From assembly GCA_027943245.1 (NCBI GenBank), contig JANDJZ010000156.1, positions 26,942 to 90,941 on the forward strand: a stretch of 64,000 bases of DNA. The letters are read 5' to 3'. Position 1 is the first letter of the stretch. Every line of letters begins with the position of its first letter. The position numbers and the translations under genes were made by a program. The notes below the pieces were generated by a model. That model did not search any database and was not told the origin of the DNA. It saw nothing but the letters and a program-made list of their open reading frames with translations. This DNA comes from Acanthamoeba sp. SK_2022b. Lineage: Eukaryota > Discosea > Longamoebia > Acanthamoebidae. Of the stretch, positions 20,131 through 29,065 are shown piece by piece.

Positions 20131-21375
20131 TTAGTGGAAGACCGGCAGCAGACCGAACAGCGACAGAATATGCGCGGTGGCGTTGATCAGCCCGAATAGG
20201 ATGACGAACAGGATCACGCCGTTGCCGCCCGGTGCGCGGTATCCCGCCTGCGGATAGCGGCGGCGGCTGGCGCGCGCCATCAGCGCCGGCACGATCACTG
20301 CCCAAATGGTGGCCGCCAGCCCGGCGAAGCCGATGGCGTACAGGAAACCGTTCGGGAACAGCAGCGCGGCCAGGGTCGGCGGCACAAAGGTCACCAGCGC
20401 GGTCTTGCTGCGTCCGACGGCGTCGTCCTTGAACTTGCAGAAGTCCGCCAGGTAATCGAACAGGCCCAGCGACACGCCGAGGAACGAGCTGGCCAGCGCC
20501 ATATAGGAGAAGGCGTTCAGCAGTTGGCTGACGGTCTGGCTGCTGGAGACGTTGCCCATTTGCTTGAGCAGGCTGCCGATATTGCCGCCCTCGGCGATCA
20601 CCTGCTTGAAGGCGTCGCGTGCGATATTGCCCTGAATCACATACTGCCACAGGATGTAGATCGCCAGCGCCAGCAGGGTGCCGTACACCAGGCTGCGCAC
20701 CACGGAGCCGCTGTCCTTGTGGTAGTACTTCACCAGCCCGGGAATGTTGCCGTGGTAACCGAACGAGGTCAGCAGGTAAGGCAGCGCCGCCAGGGCGTAA
20801 GGCAGATAGCTGGCCTGATCATCGCCGGTGTTGAACAGCACCGCAGGCTGCACGTGGGTGAACATGTCGCCCACCGACATCACGAAGGTGATCACCATAC
20901 CGCCGATCAGAATGGTGCTCAGGCGATCGACCGCGCGGGTGGAGAGCCAGACGATAAACGCCACGACCAGCGCGAACACCAGGCCGGCGGTGGTCTGGCC
21001 GACGCCGACGATGCCCTCCAGCGTGTGGGCGATGATCGAGCCGCCGGCGGAGATATAGGCGTAGGTCAGGATGTACAGCACGAACGCCACCGACAGGCCG
21101 TTCACGGCGTTCCAGCCTTTACCCAGCAGATCCTTGACCATGGTGTTGAAGCTGGCGCCGCTCGGGTAGTGCAGCGTGGCTTCGAGGATCATCAGGCCGG
21201 AAAGCAACATGCAGGCCCAGGTATACACCAGCAGCGCGACGGAGCCGCTGAACCAGACACCGGAAGTGACGATCGGAATGGAAAACATGCCGGCGCCAAC
21301 GGCGGTTCCGGCAATGATCATCGCGCCGCCGAGGACGGAAGGGCGGGCCAGCTTCTGGATGGTGTCCGTAGACAT
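20131..21375 (-). CDS. mtr: Tryptophan permease Mtr (hydroxy/aromatic amino acid permease family)
   Basis: A 414-aa protein with about 11 membrane segments. IIAGTAVGAGMFSIPIV near the start and TSFGYHGNIPGLVKYY are family signatures. NAVNGLSVAFVLYILTYAYISAGGSI and FLGVSLGLFDYLADF align better with E. coli Mtr than with TyrP or TnaB. It imports tryptophan with protons. A TrpR-like operator (21404-21421) lies 29 nt upstream of the start, which supports tryptophan as substrate. It is inserted between yeiP and yeiW relative to E. coli. Confidence 0.9.
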   Translation of the reverse strand: MSTDTIQKLARPSVLGGAMIIAGTAVGAGMFSIPIVTSGVWFSGSVALLVYTWACMLLSGLMILEATLHYPSGASFNTMVKDLLGKGWNAVNGLSVAFVLYILTYAYISAGGSIIAHTLEGIVGVGQTTAGLVFALVVAFIVWLSTRAVDRLSTILIGGMVITFVMSVGDMFTHVQPAVLFNTGDDQASYLPYALAALPYLLTSFGYHGNIPGLVKYYHKDSGSVVRSLVYGTLLALAIYILWQYVIQGNIARDAFKQVIAEGGNIGSLLKQMGNVSSSQTVSQLLNAFSYMALASSFLGVSLGLFDYLADFCKFKDDAVGRSKTALVTFVPPTLAALLFPNGFLYAIGFAGLAATIWAVIVPALMARASRRRYPQAGYRAPGGNGVILFVILFGLINATAHILSLFGLLPVFH

Positions 21376-21403
21376 GCGTGCTCCTGATGGAAGAGGTTCT
21401 TTT

Positions 21404-21421
21404 GTACTAGCTCAATGGTAC
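21404..21421. promoter_or_regulatory. TrpR-like operator upstream of mtr
   Basis: GTACTAGCTCAATGGTAC has the outer GTAC half-sites of the Trp repressor consensus GTACTAGTTAACTAGTAC and matches it at 14 of 18 positions. It lies where an mtr promoter would be. A TyrR box, present at E. coli mtr, is not convincing here. Confidence 0.7.
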
Positions 21422-21639
21422 ACGGGTGTATGGCGCATGTAAAGCGGGGTAATTGCACGTTTCACGCGTTTTTGTCTGTAAATCAAGGTGTGTTGGGCGT
21501 TTATTCGCCATGGGATGACGCCGGCCGGCGCAGGGCGGTGAGTGTAAAGATCGCCGGGGCGCAGGGATTCTGCTGGCGGCCGCCGCGCGCGGCTGCTATT
21601 GTCGCGCTTCTTTTCCCCAGCCCACCAGGAGTAGCGCTG

Positions 21640-21894
21640 ATGGACTGTCGCAGCGACTGCGGCGCCTGCTGTATCGCGCCGTCAATATCCAGCCCGATCC
21701 CCGGCATGCCGAACGGCAAGCCCGCCAATACCCGCTGCATTCATCTGGATGAACAACTGCGCTGTGGCCTGTTTCATTCGCCACTGCGGCCGAAAGTGTG
21801 CGGCAGCCTGCAGCCGAGCCGCGACATGTGCCACGATCACCGCGATCAGGCGCTGATTTATCTCGCCAGGCTGGAAGCGGACACCGCGCCCTAA
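21640..21894 (+). CDS. yeiW: YeiW/YkgJ-type cysteine cluster protein
   Basis: An 84-aa protein with the zinc/iron-chelating cysteine pattern of the UPF0153 family. [14 protein letters not shown] gives four cysteines near the N-terminus, followed by RCIHL, RCGLF, KVCGSLQ and [21 protein letters not shown] is conserved with E. coli YeiW. Function is not established. The ATG at 21640 follows AGGAG; the long in-frame extension to 21415 covers the mtr promoter and is unlikely. Its TAA overlaps the setB TAG on the opposite strand by two bases. Confidence 0.82.
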   Translation: MDCRSDCGACCIAPSISSPIPGMPNGKPANTRCIHLDEQLRCGLFHSPLRPKVCGSLQPSRDMCHDHRDQALIYLARLEADTAP

Positions 21895-23066
21895 GCGTCT
21901 TTCAACCGCCACAGGCACAGCGTGGCCCCCACCGTCATCGCCAGCGCGGCGTAAAACACCGCATGGTAGTTCCAGATTTCCGCCACCGCGCCGGCGATCG
22001 AGCCGGCGATGATCCAGCCCACCCGGGTGGTGTTGGTGAACAGCGTGGTGGCCGCCCCGGCCTGGCCGGGCATCAAATCCTGAAAGTAGAGCATGCCGAT
22101 CCCCGCCAGCACGCCGATAAACGCCGCATTCAGCAGCTGCAGGGCGATGAGCTGCCAGCTGCCGGTGATAAACAGCAGGCCGCAGTAGAACAGCACGCCA
22201 GCGACCACTGCCCCGCGCATCAGGCGGCGTTTGCCGCAGCGCTTCGCCGCCAGGCCGGCGAGCAGCATGACCGGGATCTCCAGCCCGGCGGCGGCGCCCA
22301 TCAATATCCCGGCCAGCCGCTCCGGCAGCCGCAGCTCGTGCACCACGTACAGCGGCATGTTGATCAGGTACATGCTGTTGGCGGTCCACATCAGGGTGCA
22401 GGCGACGAACAGCAGCAGCGAATCGCGGCGGTGCTGCCGCGGTGCGGCCAGGGGCGCGTTCGTCGCCGCGGTTTTCGGCATCGAGGGCAGCCGTTTCCAC
22501 ACCAGCAGGCCGCACAGCACAAAGGCCGCCGCGCCCGCCAGATACATGGCCTTAAAGCCGAAGCCCAGCGCTAGCGCGAAGGCGATCGGCGGGCCAATGA
22601 CCCAGGCCAGGGAGACCTGGGCGCGCATGATGGAGGTGAACATCACCGCCTCGCGGCCGGTACGGTCGGCATGCTCACGCGCCAGCGCAAACATCTGCGG
22701 GTTGGCGGTGGAGCCGAAGCTGGTAAGCACCACGCCGACGATCAGCAGCAGGTAATAGTTGCGGTTCCAGGCGAACAGCGTGAACCCCAGCGCACCCAGC
22801 ATGCAGCAGAGGAAGATCAGCGATTTGCGGTCGCCTTGTTTATCTGAACGGCCGGCGAGAAACTGGCTGACCAGAATGCCGATCACCGCGCTGCCGGTAA
22901 AGAACAGCCCGACCAGCGCCGGGCGTACCTTGACCTCGGTTTCCAGAAACAGGCTCAGCGTCGGGGTTTGCAGGGCGCCGGCGATGCCGGTCAGGAACGC
23001 CACCGCCAAAAAGGCCAGCGAAGTGAGATCGGGCGCGCGTCGCGTTACTGCGGATGAAGTCGGCAT
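21891..23066 (-). CDS. setB: Sugar efflux transporter SetB (MFS)
   Basis: A 391-aa MFS protein with about 12 segments. The loop [15 protein letters not shown] is MFS motif A, and [20 protein letters not shown] is typical of the SetA/SetB sugar efflux family. It probably exports sugars or sugar analogues. In E. coli setB also lies between yeiW and fruBKA, which favours SetB over SetA. The start at 23066 is the first ATG with family-like sequence after it. Its 3' end overlaps yeiW. Confidence 0.88.
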   Translation of the reverse strand: MPTSSAVTRRAPDLTSLAFLAVAFLTGIAGALQTPTLSLFLETEVKVRPALVGLFFTGSAVIGILVSQFLAGRSDKQGDRKSLIFLCCMLGALGFTLFAWNRNYYLLLIVGVVLTSFGSTANPQMFALAREHADRTGREAVMFTSIMRAQVSLAWVIGPPIAFALALGFGFKAMYLAGAAAFVLCGLLVWKRLPSMPKTAATNAPLAAPRQHRRDSLLLFVACTLMWTANSMYLINMPLYVVHELRLPERLAGILMGAAAGLEIPVMLLAGLAAKRCGKRRLMRGAVVAGVLFYCGLLFITGSWQLIALQLLNAAFIGVLAGIGMLYFQDLMPGQAGAATTLFTNTTRVGWIIAGSIAGAVAEIWNYHAVFYAALAMTVGATLCLWRLKDA

Positions 23067-23187
23067 GGTGGTTGAGAATTCGTCGAAAAAGGAAGGTCGC
23101 GCGCATCATACGCCCGTTGAAATGAAACGCAAACCGCTCCCTTGCGGTGAAGGGTAAACGGATATGTCGCGCGGCGACGAGAAAAAA

Positions 23188-23364
23188 GGGGCGCGTCGCG
23201 CCCCCCAGACCGTTGACAAAGGAGGAAAAAACGTGGTTTTTCCTCCTTTGTGGTCATCAGCCGAAAATCAATTTATTGATTTTCCCTGTTTGTTATCCGC
23301 TGCTTTCTGCAAACCGGGCAATGACATGAGGTTTGTCATCAACCTCAGGGGCGCGTCGCGCCCC
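23188..23364 (-). repeat. Five consecutive hairpins in the torA 3' region, bounded by identical 17-nt palindromes
   Basis: Within 177 nt after the torA stop there are five inverted repeats. The two outer ones are the same 17-mer, GGGGCGCGTCGCGCCCC, at 23188-23204 and 23348-23364. Between them lie a 15-bp stem (23216-23230 with 23237-23251), a 10-bp stem (23263-23272 with 23275-23284) and a 7-bp stem (23327-23333 with 23341-23347). Read on the reverse strand, the last palindrome is followed by UUUUUU, so it is a good intrinsic terminator for torCA. The 314-nt gap to setB holds no gene. Confidence 0.75.
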
Positions 23365-23380
23365 TTTGCTTGCCGGTAAA

Positions 23381-25855
23381 TCAGGCGCCTTGCGGCACCG
23401 CGTGCGCGGTATTTTTCAATACCGGCCCCCGATACTTCTCGATCTGCAGCTGCGCCATCTGCCCGCAGTTGCCCTGCGCCAGGCTGGAAGAGCCGATGTC
23501 GAAGGTCAGGCAGTTGACGTTGCCGTTCTTGCACAGCGAGCCGGGCTGCGCCGGATCGGCCGGATCGAACCAGGCGCCTTCGCTGATGCGCACCACGCCC
23601 GGTCGCACGTCTTCGCTGACCACCGCGCCCACCAGGATCTGGCCGCGATCGTTGAACGCCCGCACCAGATCGCCGCCGCTGATGCCGCGCGGCTGCGCGT
23701 CCTGCGGATGGATCAGGATAGCTTCACGATCCGCTACCGCGTATTTCTCGCGCAGCGGCGTGTTGTCGAGCTGAGAGTGCAGCCGGTTGGTCGGGTGCGC
23801 GGTATTGAGCGACAGCGGATATTTGGCCGCTTCCGGCCCGCGATACCACTCGTGCGGCGGCATCCAGGTCGGGATGCCGGGGCAATCCTCGTAATGCATT
23901 TTGGCGATGGCGTCGGAGTAGATCTCGATCTTGCCCGACGGCGTGCCCAGCGGGTTCAACAGCGGGTTGTCGCGATAGTCGGCGAAGCGCACCCACTGCG
24001 TGTTGGCCTCCGGCACCGGGAAGCGCACGTAGTTGTTGGATTGCCAGAACATGTCGAACGGCGGCAGCGCCACCCGGGCCGCGCGCGCCTGGTTCTTCAT
24101 GTCGTCGTACATGCCTTTCAGCCACTGGGTTTCGTCCTTGCCCTCGGTAAAGGCTTCCTGCACGCCCAGCCTGGCCGCCATCGCCGAGAAGATGTCGAAG
24201 TCGCTGCGCGACTCGTGCTGCGGCGGCACGCATTGATGCATTGGGAACACGTAGAGCTGCGAATAGTCGCCGCCCATTTCCAGATCGTTGCGCTCGTAGC
24301 TGGTGGTGGCCGGCAGCACGATGTCGGCATGCTTGGCGGTGGCGGTCCAGTAAGGCTCGTTGACCACGATGGTGTCCGGCCGCTGCCAGGCTTTGACCAG
24401 GTTATTGGTGTCCTGATGCTGGTGGAAGGTGTTGCCGCCCGCCACATACACCATTTTCACCTCAGGGTAAGTGACCTTGGCACCGTTGAAGTCGATGGTT
24501 TTGCCCGGATTGCTCAGGCATTCGGCGATGCGCGCCACCGGGATCGGCGCCGGGGAGTTCTTCGGTGCGTTGCCGGCGGAGATGCCGGCGATGATGCCGC
24601 CCTTGGCGGTCGGGCTGCCGCCGGAGGAATAGTGGTAGCTGAAGCCGAAGCCGCCGCCCGGCAGGCCGATCTGGCCGAGCATCGCCGCCACCGTCACCAG
24701 CAGCCAGTGCTGCTGTTCGCCGTGGTGCTGGCGCTGAATGCCCCAGCCGCCCATGATCATGGTGCGATGCTTCGCCATCTCGCGCGCCAGACCGCGCAGC
24801 GTGTCGGCATCGACGCCGCTGATGTCGGCCGCCCATTCGGCGGTTTTCGCCACGCCGTCGCTCTCGCCCAGCAGGTAGGCCTGGAACTTGTCGAAGCCGA
24901 CGGTGTAGGTTTTCAGGAAGTCCGGGTTATGCAGCTTCTCGGTCAGCAGCGTGTGGGCGATGCCGATCAGCATGGCGCCGTCGGTATAAGGACGCGGGGC
25001 GATCCACTGCGCATTGACGAATTTGGCGCTGTCGCTGTGCACCGGATCGATGCTGATCACCCGGGTGCCTTTCTTCTTCAGCGCCTCGAAGCCGGTCTGG
25101 CCGACGTGATCCGGCACGTTCCAGCTGTTTTTCAGCGTGACCATCGGGTTGCAGCCCCACAGGATCACCAGCTCGCTGTTCTCGATCACGTTCGGCCAGG
25201 CGGTCTGCTGTTCGTAGACCTCCATCGAACCGACCACGTGCGACATGATCACCTGCGCCGCGCCGGTGGAGTAGTCGCCGGCGTAGCCGAGGAAACCGCC
25301 GGTCAGGTTCATCAGGCGCTGCAGCAGCGTGCGGCTGTTGTGCAGCATGCCGACGCTTTTCCAGCCGTAGGAACCGGCGTAGATCGACTGCGGCCCGTGA
25401 TCTTTTTGCAGGCGAACGATCTCATTGCACACCAGCTCGGTCGCTTTGTCCCAGCTGACGCGCACCCACTCGTCGCGGCCGCGCAGCTCGGTATGGCTGC
25501 CGGGGCCGCCTTCCAGCCAGCTTTTACGCACCATCGGGTATTTGATGCGGTTCTCGGCGTGCACCTGATAAGGCGCCATGGTGATCAGCTCATTGGGGTA
25601 CGGATCGTCCTGCACCGGCTGCACGCCGACCATCTTGCCGTCTTGCACGATGGCCTCGAATGCGCCCCAGTGGGCGCCGGTCAGAATGCCTTTTTGCGCC
25701 TGACGCAAGACGATGAATTGCGGCAGCGCTTCGCTGATGGCCTGCGCCAGCGCCGCTTTGGGCCATAAGCCTGCCAGCAGCGGGGCGGCGGCCAGCGCGG
25801 CGGCCCCGGTCAGGAAGCGGCGGCGGCTCATTGTTAACGGTTGTTGGTTGCTCAT
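23381..25855 (-). CDS. torA: Trimethylamine-N-oxide reductase, molybdoenzyme TorA
   Basis: The 824-aa protein starts with a twin-arginine signal (SRRRFL at residues 10-15, cleavage near 38), so it is exported folded to the periplasm. It belongs to the DMSO/TMAO reductase family of bis-MGD molybdoenzymes. Ser196 in GDYSTGAAQVIM is the expected molybdenum ligand. GGWGIQRQHHGEQQHW and SYHYSSGGSPT are typical of TorA/TorZ. It lies 12 nt after torC, which should pass it electrons from menaquinol. TorZ or a biotin sulphoxide reductase is the alternative. No torD chaperone gene is beside it. Confidence 0.9.
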   Translation of the reverse strand: MSNQQPLTMSRRRFLTGAAALAAAPLLAGLWPKAALAQAISEALPQFIVLRQAQKGILTGAHWGAFEAIVQDGKMVGVQPVQDDPYPNELITMAPYQVHAENRIKYPMVRKSWLEGGPGSHTELRGRDEWVRVSWDKATELVCNEIVRLQKDHGPQSIYAGSYGWKSVGMLHNSRTLLQRLMNLTGGFLGYAGDYSTGAAQVIMSHVVGSMEVYEQQTAWPNVIENSELVILWGCNPMVTLKNSWNVPDHVGQTGFEALKKKGTRVISIDPVHSDSAKFVNAQWIAPRPYTDGAMLIGIAHTLLTEKLHNPDFLKTYTVGFDKFQAYLLGESDGVAKTAEWAADISGVDADTLRGLAREMAKHRTMIMGGWGIQRQHHGEQQHWLLVTVAAMLGQIGLPGGGFGFSYHYSSGGSPTAKGGIIAGISAGNAPKNSPAPIPVARIAECLSNPGKTIDFNGAKVTYPEVKMVYVAGGNTFHQHQDTNNLVKAWQRPDTIVVNEPYWTATAKHADIVLPATTSYERNDLEMGGDYSQLYVFPMHQCVPPQHESRSDFDIFSAMAARLGVQEAFTEGKDETQWLKGMYDDMKNQARAARVALPPFDMFWQSNNYVRFPVPEANTQWVRFADYRDNPLLNPLGTPSGKIEIYSDAIAKMHYEDCPGIPTWMPPHEWYRGPEAAKYPLSLNTAHPTNRLHSQLDNTPLREKYAVADREAILIHPQDAQPRGISGGDLVRAFNDRGQILVGAVVSEDVRPGVVRISEGAWFDPADPAQPGSLCKNGNVNCLTFDIGSSSLAQGNCGQMAQLQIEKYRGPVLKNTAHAVPQGA

Positions 25856-25867
25856 TGCGCTTCTCCC

Positions 25868-27028
25868 TTAAAGCTTGGCCGGTGCGGCAGGTGGCATGTC
25901 GCTGGCGTGTTTTTGTACGTATTGCGTCAGCACGCGCAGCTGTTCCTGCGTCAGCGAGGTGCGCGGCGCCATGCCTTTGATGACGCCGATCCATTGGTTG
26001 GCGTTGAAGCGATCGAGCGCGGTCAGCCCGTGGCAACCGGTGCAGTTGGCCGACATCATGTCCGCGGCGTAGCGCCAGATTTTTTGCTGATCGTCAATCA
26101 ACTGTTTACGCGGCAGCCACACCTGCAGAGAAACCTGATGCCAGACCAGGCCGGTTTCCGCATCGGTCTGGGTGGAGGCGGTCTTCAGCTGTTGGCGCGC
26201 GTCTTCACCCAGCAGCACGCTGAGGATGCGTTTGCCCTGCGCAGCGTAGAACACTTCGCTGACGCCGTCCTGCTGCCAGCCGCTGACGGTGGCCAGCACC
26301 TTGTCGCCCTGCTGCTTAACCACCTGCACTTCGGTGGACGGCATCAGGTTGCCGGCGTTATGGCTGTCATCCGCGCTGAGGAAGAACGGTTCTGTGGCGA
26401 TGGTGTAGAGGGTGGTGGCGTCCGGTGCGGTCAGCGCCGCGGCCTTCGCCAGCTCGGCGGCGCCGGCCTGGGTTTCGCCGCTCATGTCCGGCAGGATGTG
26501 GGCCACGCCCTTATGGCAATCGATGCATGTCTCGCCCTGTTTGATCGCCACCGGGTGCTGCAGGCGCGCCTCAGGGCGCTGGGCGGTGATGTCCATGGCG
26601 TCGTAGCTGTGGCAGGAGCGGCAGGTGGCCGAGTCGTTCTCTTTCAGCGTTTTCCAGACCGACTGCGCCATCGCCAGCTTGTGCGCTTCGTATTTTTCCG
26701 GCGTATCGATGGTGCCGACCATTTCGCCATAAATGTCTTTCACCGCGCGGATTTTGGTCCACAGGTAATCGATCGGCTGGTGCGGCACGTGGCAGTCGGC
26801 GCACTCGGCGCGGATGCCCTTGGTGTTTTGGAAGTGGACGCTGCCCTGATATTCGGCCAGCGGTTGTTGCATGGTGTGGCAGGAAACGCAGAAGGCGGTA
26901 TCGCTGGTTTTATGGAAGACGGTGGCGGTCCCGGCCAACAGCGCCGCGCCGAGGATAATCCCCAGCAGCAAAAGCCATAGCCATCCCCACCGGCGCTTTT
27001 TTTCAAAGCCAGTCAGTTTTTTGCTCAT
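25868..27028 (-). CDS. torC: Pentaheme c-type cytochrome TorC/TorY (NapC/NirT family)
   Basis: This 386-aa protein has one N-terminal membrane anchor (about residues 12-35) and five CxxCH heme sites: CVSCH, CADCH, CRSCH and CIDCH in the N-terminal tetraheme NapC-like part, and CTGCH in the C-terminal domain. That arrangement is specific for TorC/TorY. It takes electrons from the quinol pool to the periplasmic reductase. The ATG at 27028 (MSKKLTGFEKKRRWG) gives the right anchor; an upstream ATG at 27073 adds an unlikely second hydrophobic run. Confidence 0.92.
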   Translation of the reverse strand: MSKKLTGFEKKRRWGWLWLLLLGIILGAALLAGTATVFHKTSDTAFCVSCHTMQQPLAEYQGSVHFQNTKGIRAECADCHVPHQPIDYLWTKIRAVKDIYGEMVGTIDTPEKYEAHKLAMAQSVWKTLKENDSATCRSCHSYDAMDITAQRPEARLQHPVAIKQGETCIDCHKGVAHILPDMSGETQAGAAELAKAAALTAPDATTLYTIATEPFFLSADDSHNAGNLMPSTEVQVVKQQGDKVLATVSGWQQDGVSEVFYAAQGKRILSVLLGEDARQQLKTASTQTDAETGLVWHQVSLQVWLPRKQLIDDQQKIWRYAADMMSANCTGCHGLTALDRFNANQWIGVIKGMAPRTSLTQEQLRVLTQYVQKHASDMPPAAPAKL

Positions 27029-27261
27029 GGTAAACCCGCTTATAATTATGAATTTAAAATAAAATCTTGCCAAAAGGCCGCCGACCGGAGGTCAGAATGC
27101 CACGTCGATTGCAGGGGTAATAATAGAAGAGGGTTAACCCCATAGGGTTATCCGTAGTCAAAAAAAGGGCATATATCGCAAAAAATAGCGTTATATTCTA
27201 ATTTATATAGCGGTGGGACGATGCGGCAGGGGAAGCGAGCGCAACATGCGCTCGCGATGGG
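27029..27261. promoter_or_regulatory. torCA upstream region
   Basis: This AT-rich 233-nt region lies between the NUDIX gene and torC. Two direct GGGTTA repeats (27131-27136 and 27145-27150) are 14 nt apart. I find no perfect FNR box or clear TorR box. A NarL/P-like heptamer reading TACCCCT on the reverse strand occurs near 27114-27120, but this is weak. Confidence 0.35.
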
Positions 27262-27684
27262 TCAGGCCGTGGGCACATAGGCCTGGCCGCTCAGCCACAG
27301 GCGGATGGCGGTGCGGCTGGCTTCGAAATGCGGCTCCGGCAGGGCGTCTGGCGCGCACCAGCGCCACTCGGCGCACTTTTCAGGTTCTTTCAACTCGGCG
27401 CTGCCGCCGGGATGATCCACCTGCAGGCAGACTGACACCGTGTGTTTGCCTTCGGCGCGCCAGGTTTGCAGATTGTTGCTGACGCCCACGAAGCGCGGCG
27501 GGTCGATGAGCAACCCGGTCTCTTCGGCGATTTCGCGCTGGGCACACTGCTCGAAGGTTTCACCGGCCTCCAGATGCCCGCCGGGGATCGACCAAAAGGG
27601 CGCGTGCGGGCCGCAGCGTTTGCCCAACAAAATCTCGCCCTGCGGGTTGACGATGATCACCCCGACGCCCGTCACTACGTTCAT
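27262..27684 (-). CDS. NUDIX hydrolase, NUDT15-like
   Basis: A 140-aa protein with a complete Nudix box at residues 36-58 (GHLEAGETFEQCAQREIAEETGL), containing the REIAEE metal-binding core. GVGVIIVNPQGEILLGKR and the PFWSIPGGHLE lead-in resemble the NUDT15/MutT-like nucleotide diphosphatases, which remove abnormal nucleoside triphosphates. The exact substrate cannot be read from sequence. I choose the ATG at 27684 (MNVVTGVGV); the in-frame ATG at 27723 adds an N-terminus unlike the family. It is monocistronic and divergent from fruB. Confidence 0.85.
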   Translation of the reverse strand: MNVVTGVGVIIVNPQGEILLGKRCGPHAPFWSIPGGHLEAGETFEQCAQREIAEETGLLIDPPRFVGVSNNLQTWRAEGKHTVSVCLQVDHPGGSAELKEPEKCAEWRWCAPDALPEPHFEASRTAIRLWLSGQAYVPTA

Positions 27685-27832
27685 GCTTTTCTCCGTCAGC
27701 AAAGTTTCAGCACAGTATGTCATTTTGCCCCGGCGCTGACCAATGCGCCGGCGAAAGTGTGCGTAAGCTCAAAAATCTGCAATGGCGAAAGGGAGAAAGC
27801 TTGCTTTCACCTTGCGCTGCTTACACACTCCT

Positions 27833-27844
27833 TGAAACGTTTCA
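27833..27844. promoter_or_regulatory. Cra (FruR) operator, distal
   Basis: TGAAACGTTTCA is a perfect palindrome and fits the Cra consensus. It lies about 90 nt upstream of fruB. Confidence 0.8.
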
Positions 27845-27898
27845 GCGTTATCCGGCCGCTTGTGGCGAGCGGGTAACGCTCCTTTTTCTCAATGAAGC

Positions 27899-27910
27899 TG
27901 AAACGATTCA
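27899..27910. promoter_or_regulatory. Cra (FruR) operator, proximal
   Basis: TGAAACGATTCA fits the Cra consensus and ends 21 nt before the fruB start. Paired Cra sites occur upstream of fruBKA in E. coli. Confidence 0.85.
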
Positions 27911-27931
27911 ATTCAGCAGGAGAGGAGAATC

Positions 27932-29065
27932 ATGTTCCAGTTGTCACCGCAAGACATTCATCTGGGCGCCGCTGCCGACGGTAAGCAGGAGGCCATCCGC
28001 CAGGTGGCCGCCGCCCTGACCGAAGCGGGCTGCGTCAGCGCCGGTTACGTGGACGGCATGCTGCAGCGCGAACTGCAGACGTCCACCTATCTGGGCAACG
28101 GCATCGCCATTCCGCACGGCACCACCGATACCCGCGATCTGGTGCTGAAAACCGGCGTGCAGGTATTCCAGTTCCCGCAGGGCATCGCCTGGGGCGAAGG
28201 CCAGACCGCCTATGTGGCGATCGGCATCGCCGCCCGCTCCGACGAGCATTTGGCGCTGCTGCGCCAGCTCACTCACGTATTGAGCGATGACGGCGTGGCG
28301 GAGCGGCTGGCGAAAACCACCTCCGCGGAAGAGCTGCGCAGCCTGCTGATGGGCGAACAGCAGAGCGCCGAATTCCAGTTCGACGTTTCGCTGATTGCGC
28401 TCGACGTTGCGGCCGACAGCCTGATGACGCTGCAGGCGCTGAACGCCGGCCGGCTGCAAAAGGCCGGCGCGGTCAACGCGCAGTTCGTCAGCGATGCCAT
28501 CACCCGCAAGCCGCTGAACCTGGGGCAGGGCATCTGGCTGAGCGACAGCGTCGAAGGCAACCTGGCCAGCGCGGCCACCGTCAGCCGTCCGGCGCAGGCT
28601 TTTGTGGAAGACGGCGAGCCGGTGGCGCTGCTGCTGACGGTGTCGGTTGCCGATGCGCAGCCGCTGGCGGTGCTCAACTACCTCAGCGACCTGCTGCTGG
28701 CCAACAAAGCTGAACGCCTGCTGAAGGCGGATGCCGCCGGGGTGCTGGCGCTGCTGACCAGCGAAGTGGCCGAGGAGAGCAGCGTGCTGAGCGCCGAGTT
28801 TGTGATCCGCAACGAGCACGGCCTGCACGCACGGCCGGGCACGGCGCTGGTCAACGTGATCAAAAGTTTCAACAGTGACATCACCGTCACCAACCTGGAC
28901 GGCAGCGGTAAGCCGGCCAACGGGCGCAGCCTGATGAAGGTGGTAGCGCTGGGCGTGAAGAAAGGGCATCACCTGCGCTTTACCGCCAATGGAGAAGATG
29001 CTGAAGCCGCGCTGAAGGCGATCGGCGAAGCGATTAATGAAGGACTGGGCGAGGGCGCAGCATGA
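27932..29065 (+). CDS. fruB: PTS fructose EIIA-HPr fusion FruB (diphosphoryl transfer protein)
   Basis: This 377-aa fusion has an EIIA-fructose domain at about residues 1-145 with phosphorylated His62 (GIAIPHGT). A linker domain follows, and a C-terminal FPr/HPr domain (about 288-377) carries His299 in [10 protein letters not shown]. It takes phosphate from enzyme I and passes it to the EIIB domain of FruA. A strong AGGAGAGGAG ribosome site precedes the ATG. Two Cra operators upstream predict induction by fructose-1-phosphate. Its stop overlaps the fruK start by 4 nt. Confidence 0.96.
   Translation: MFQLSPQDIHLGAAADGKQEAIRQVAAALTEAGCVSAGYVDGMLQRELQTSTYLGNGIAIPHGTTDTRDLVLKTGVQVFQFPQGIAWGEGQTAYVAIGIAARSDEHLALLRQLTHVLSDDGVAERLAKTTSAEELRSLLMGEQQSAEFQFDVSLIALDVAADSLMTLQALNAGRLQKAGAVNAQFVSDAITRKPLNLGQGIWLSDSVEGNLASAATVSRPAQAFVEDGEPVALLLTVSVADAQPLAVLNYLSDLLLANKAERLLKADAAGVLALLTSEVAEESSVLSAEFVIRNEHGLHARPGTALVNVIKSFNSDITVTNLDGSGKPANGRSLMKVVALGVKKGHHLRFTANGEDAEAALKAIGEAINEGLGEGAA

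Noticed and set aside
23188..23364. Identical palindromes considered as insertion-element ends
   Set aside because: No transposase, no target-site duplication, and only 177 nt in between; a 3' RNA structure explains them better.
23333..25768. 811-aa plus-strand frame opposite torA
   Set aside because: It is the antisense shadow of a high-GC gene, rich in Arg, His, Val and Gln with no domain. torA is clearly the coding strand.
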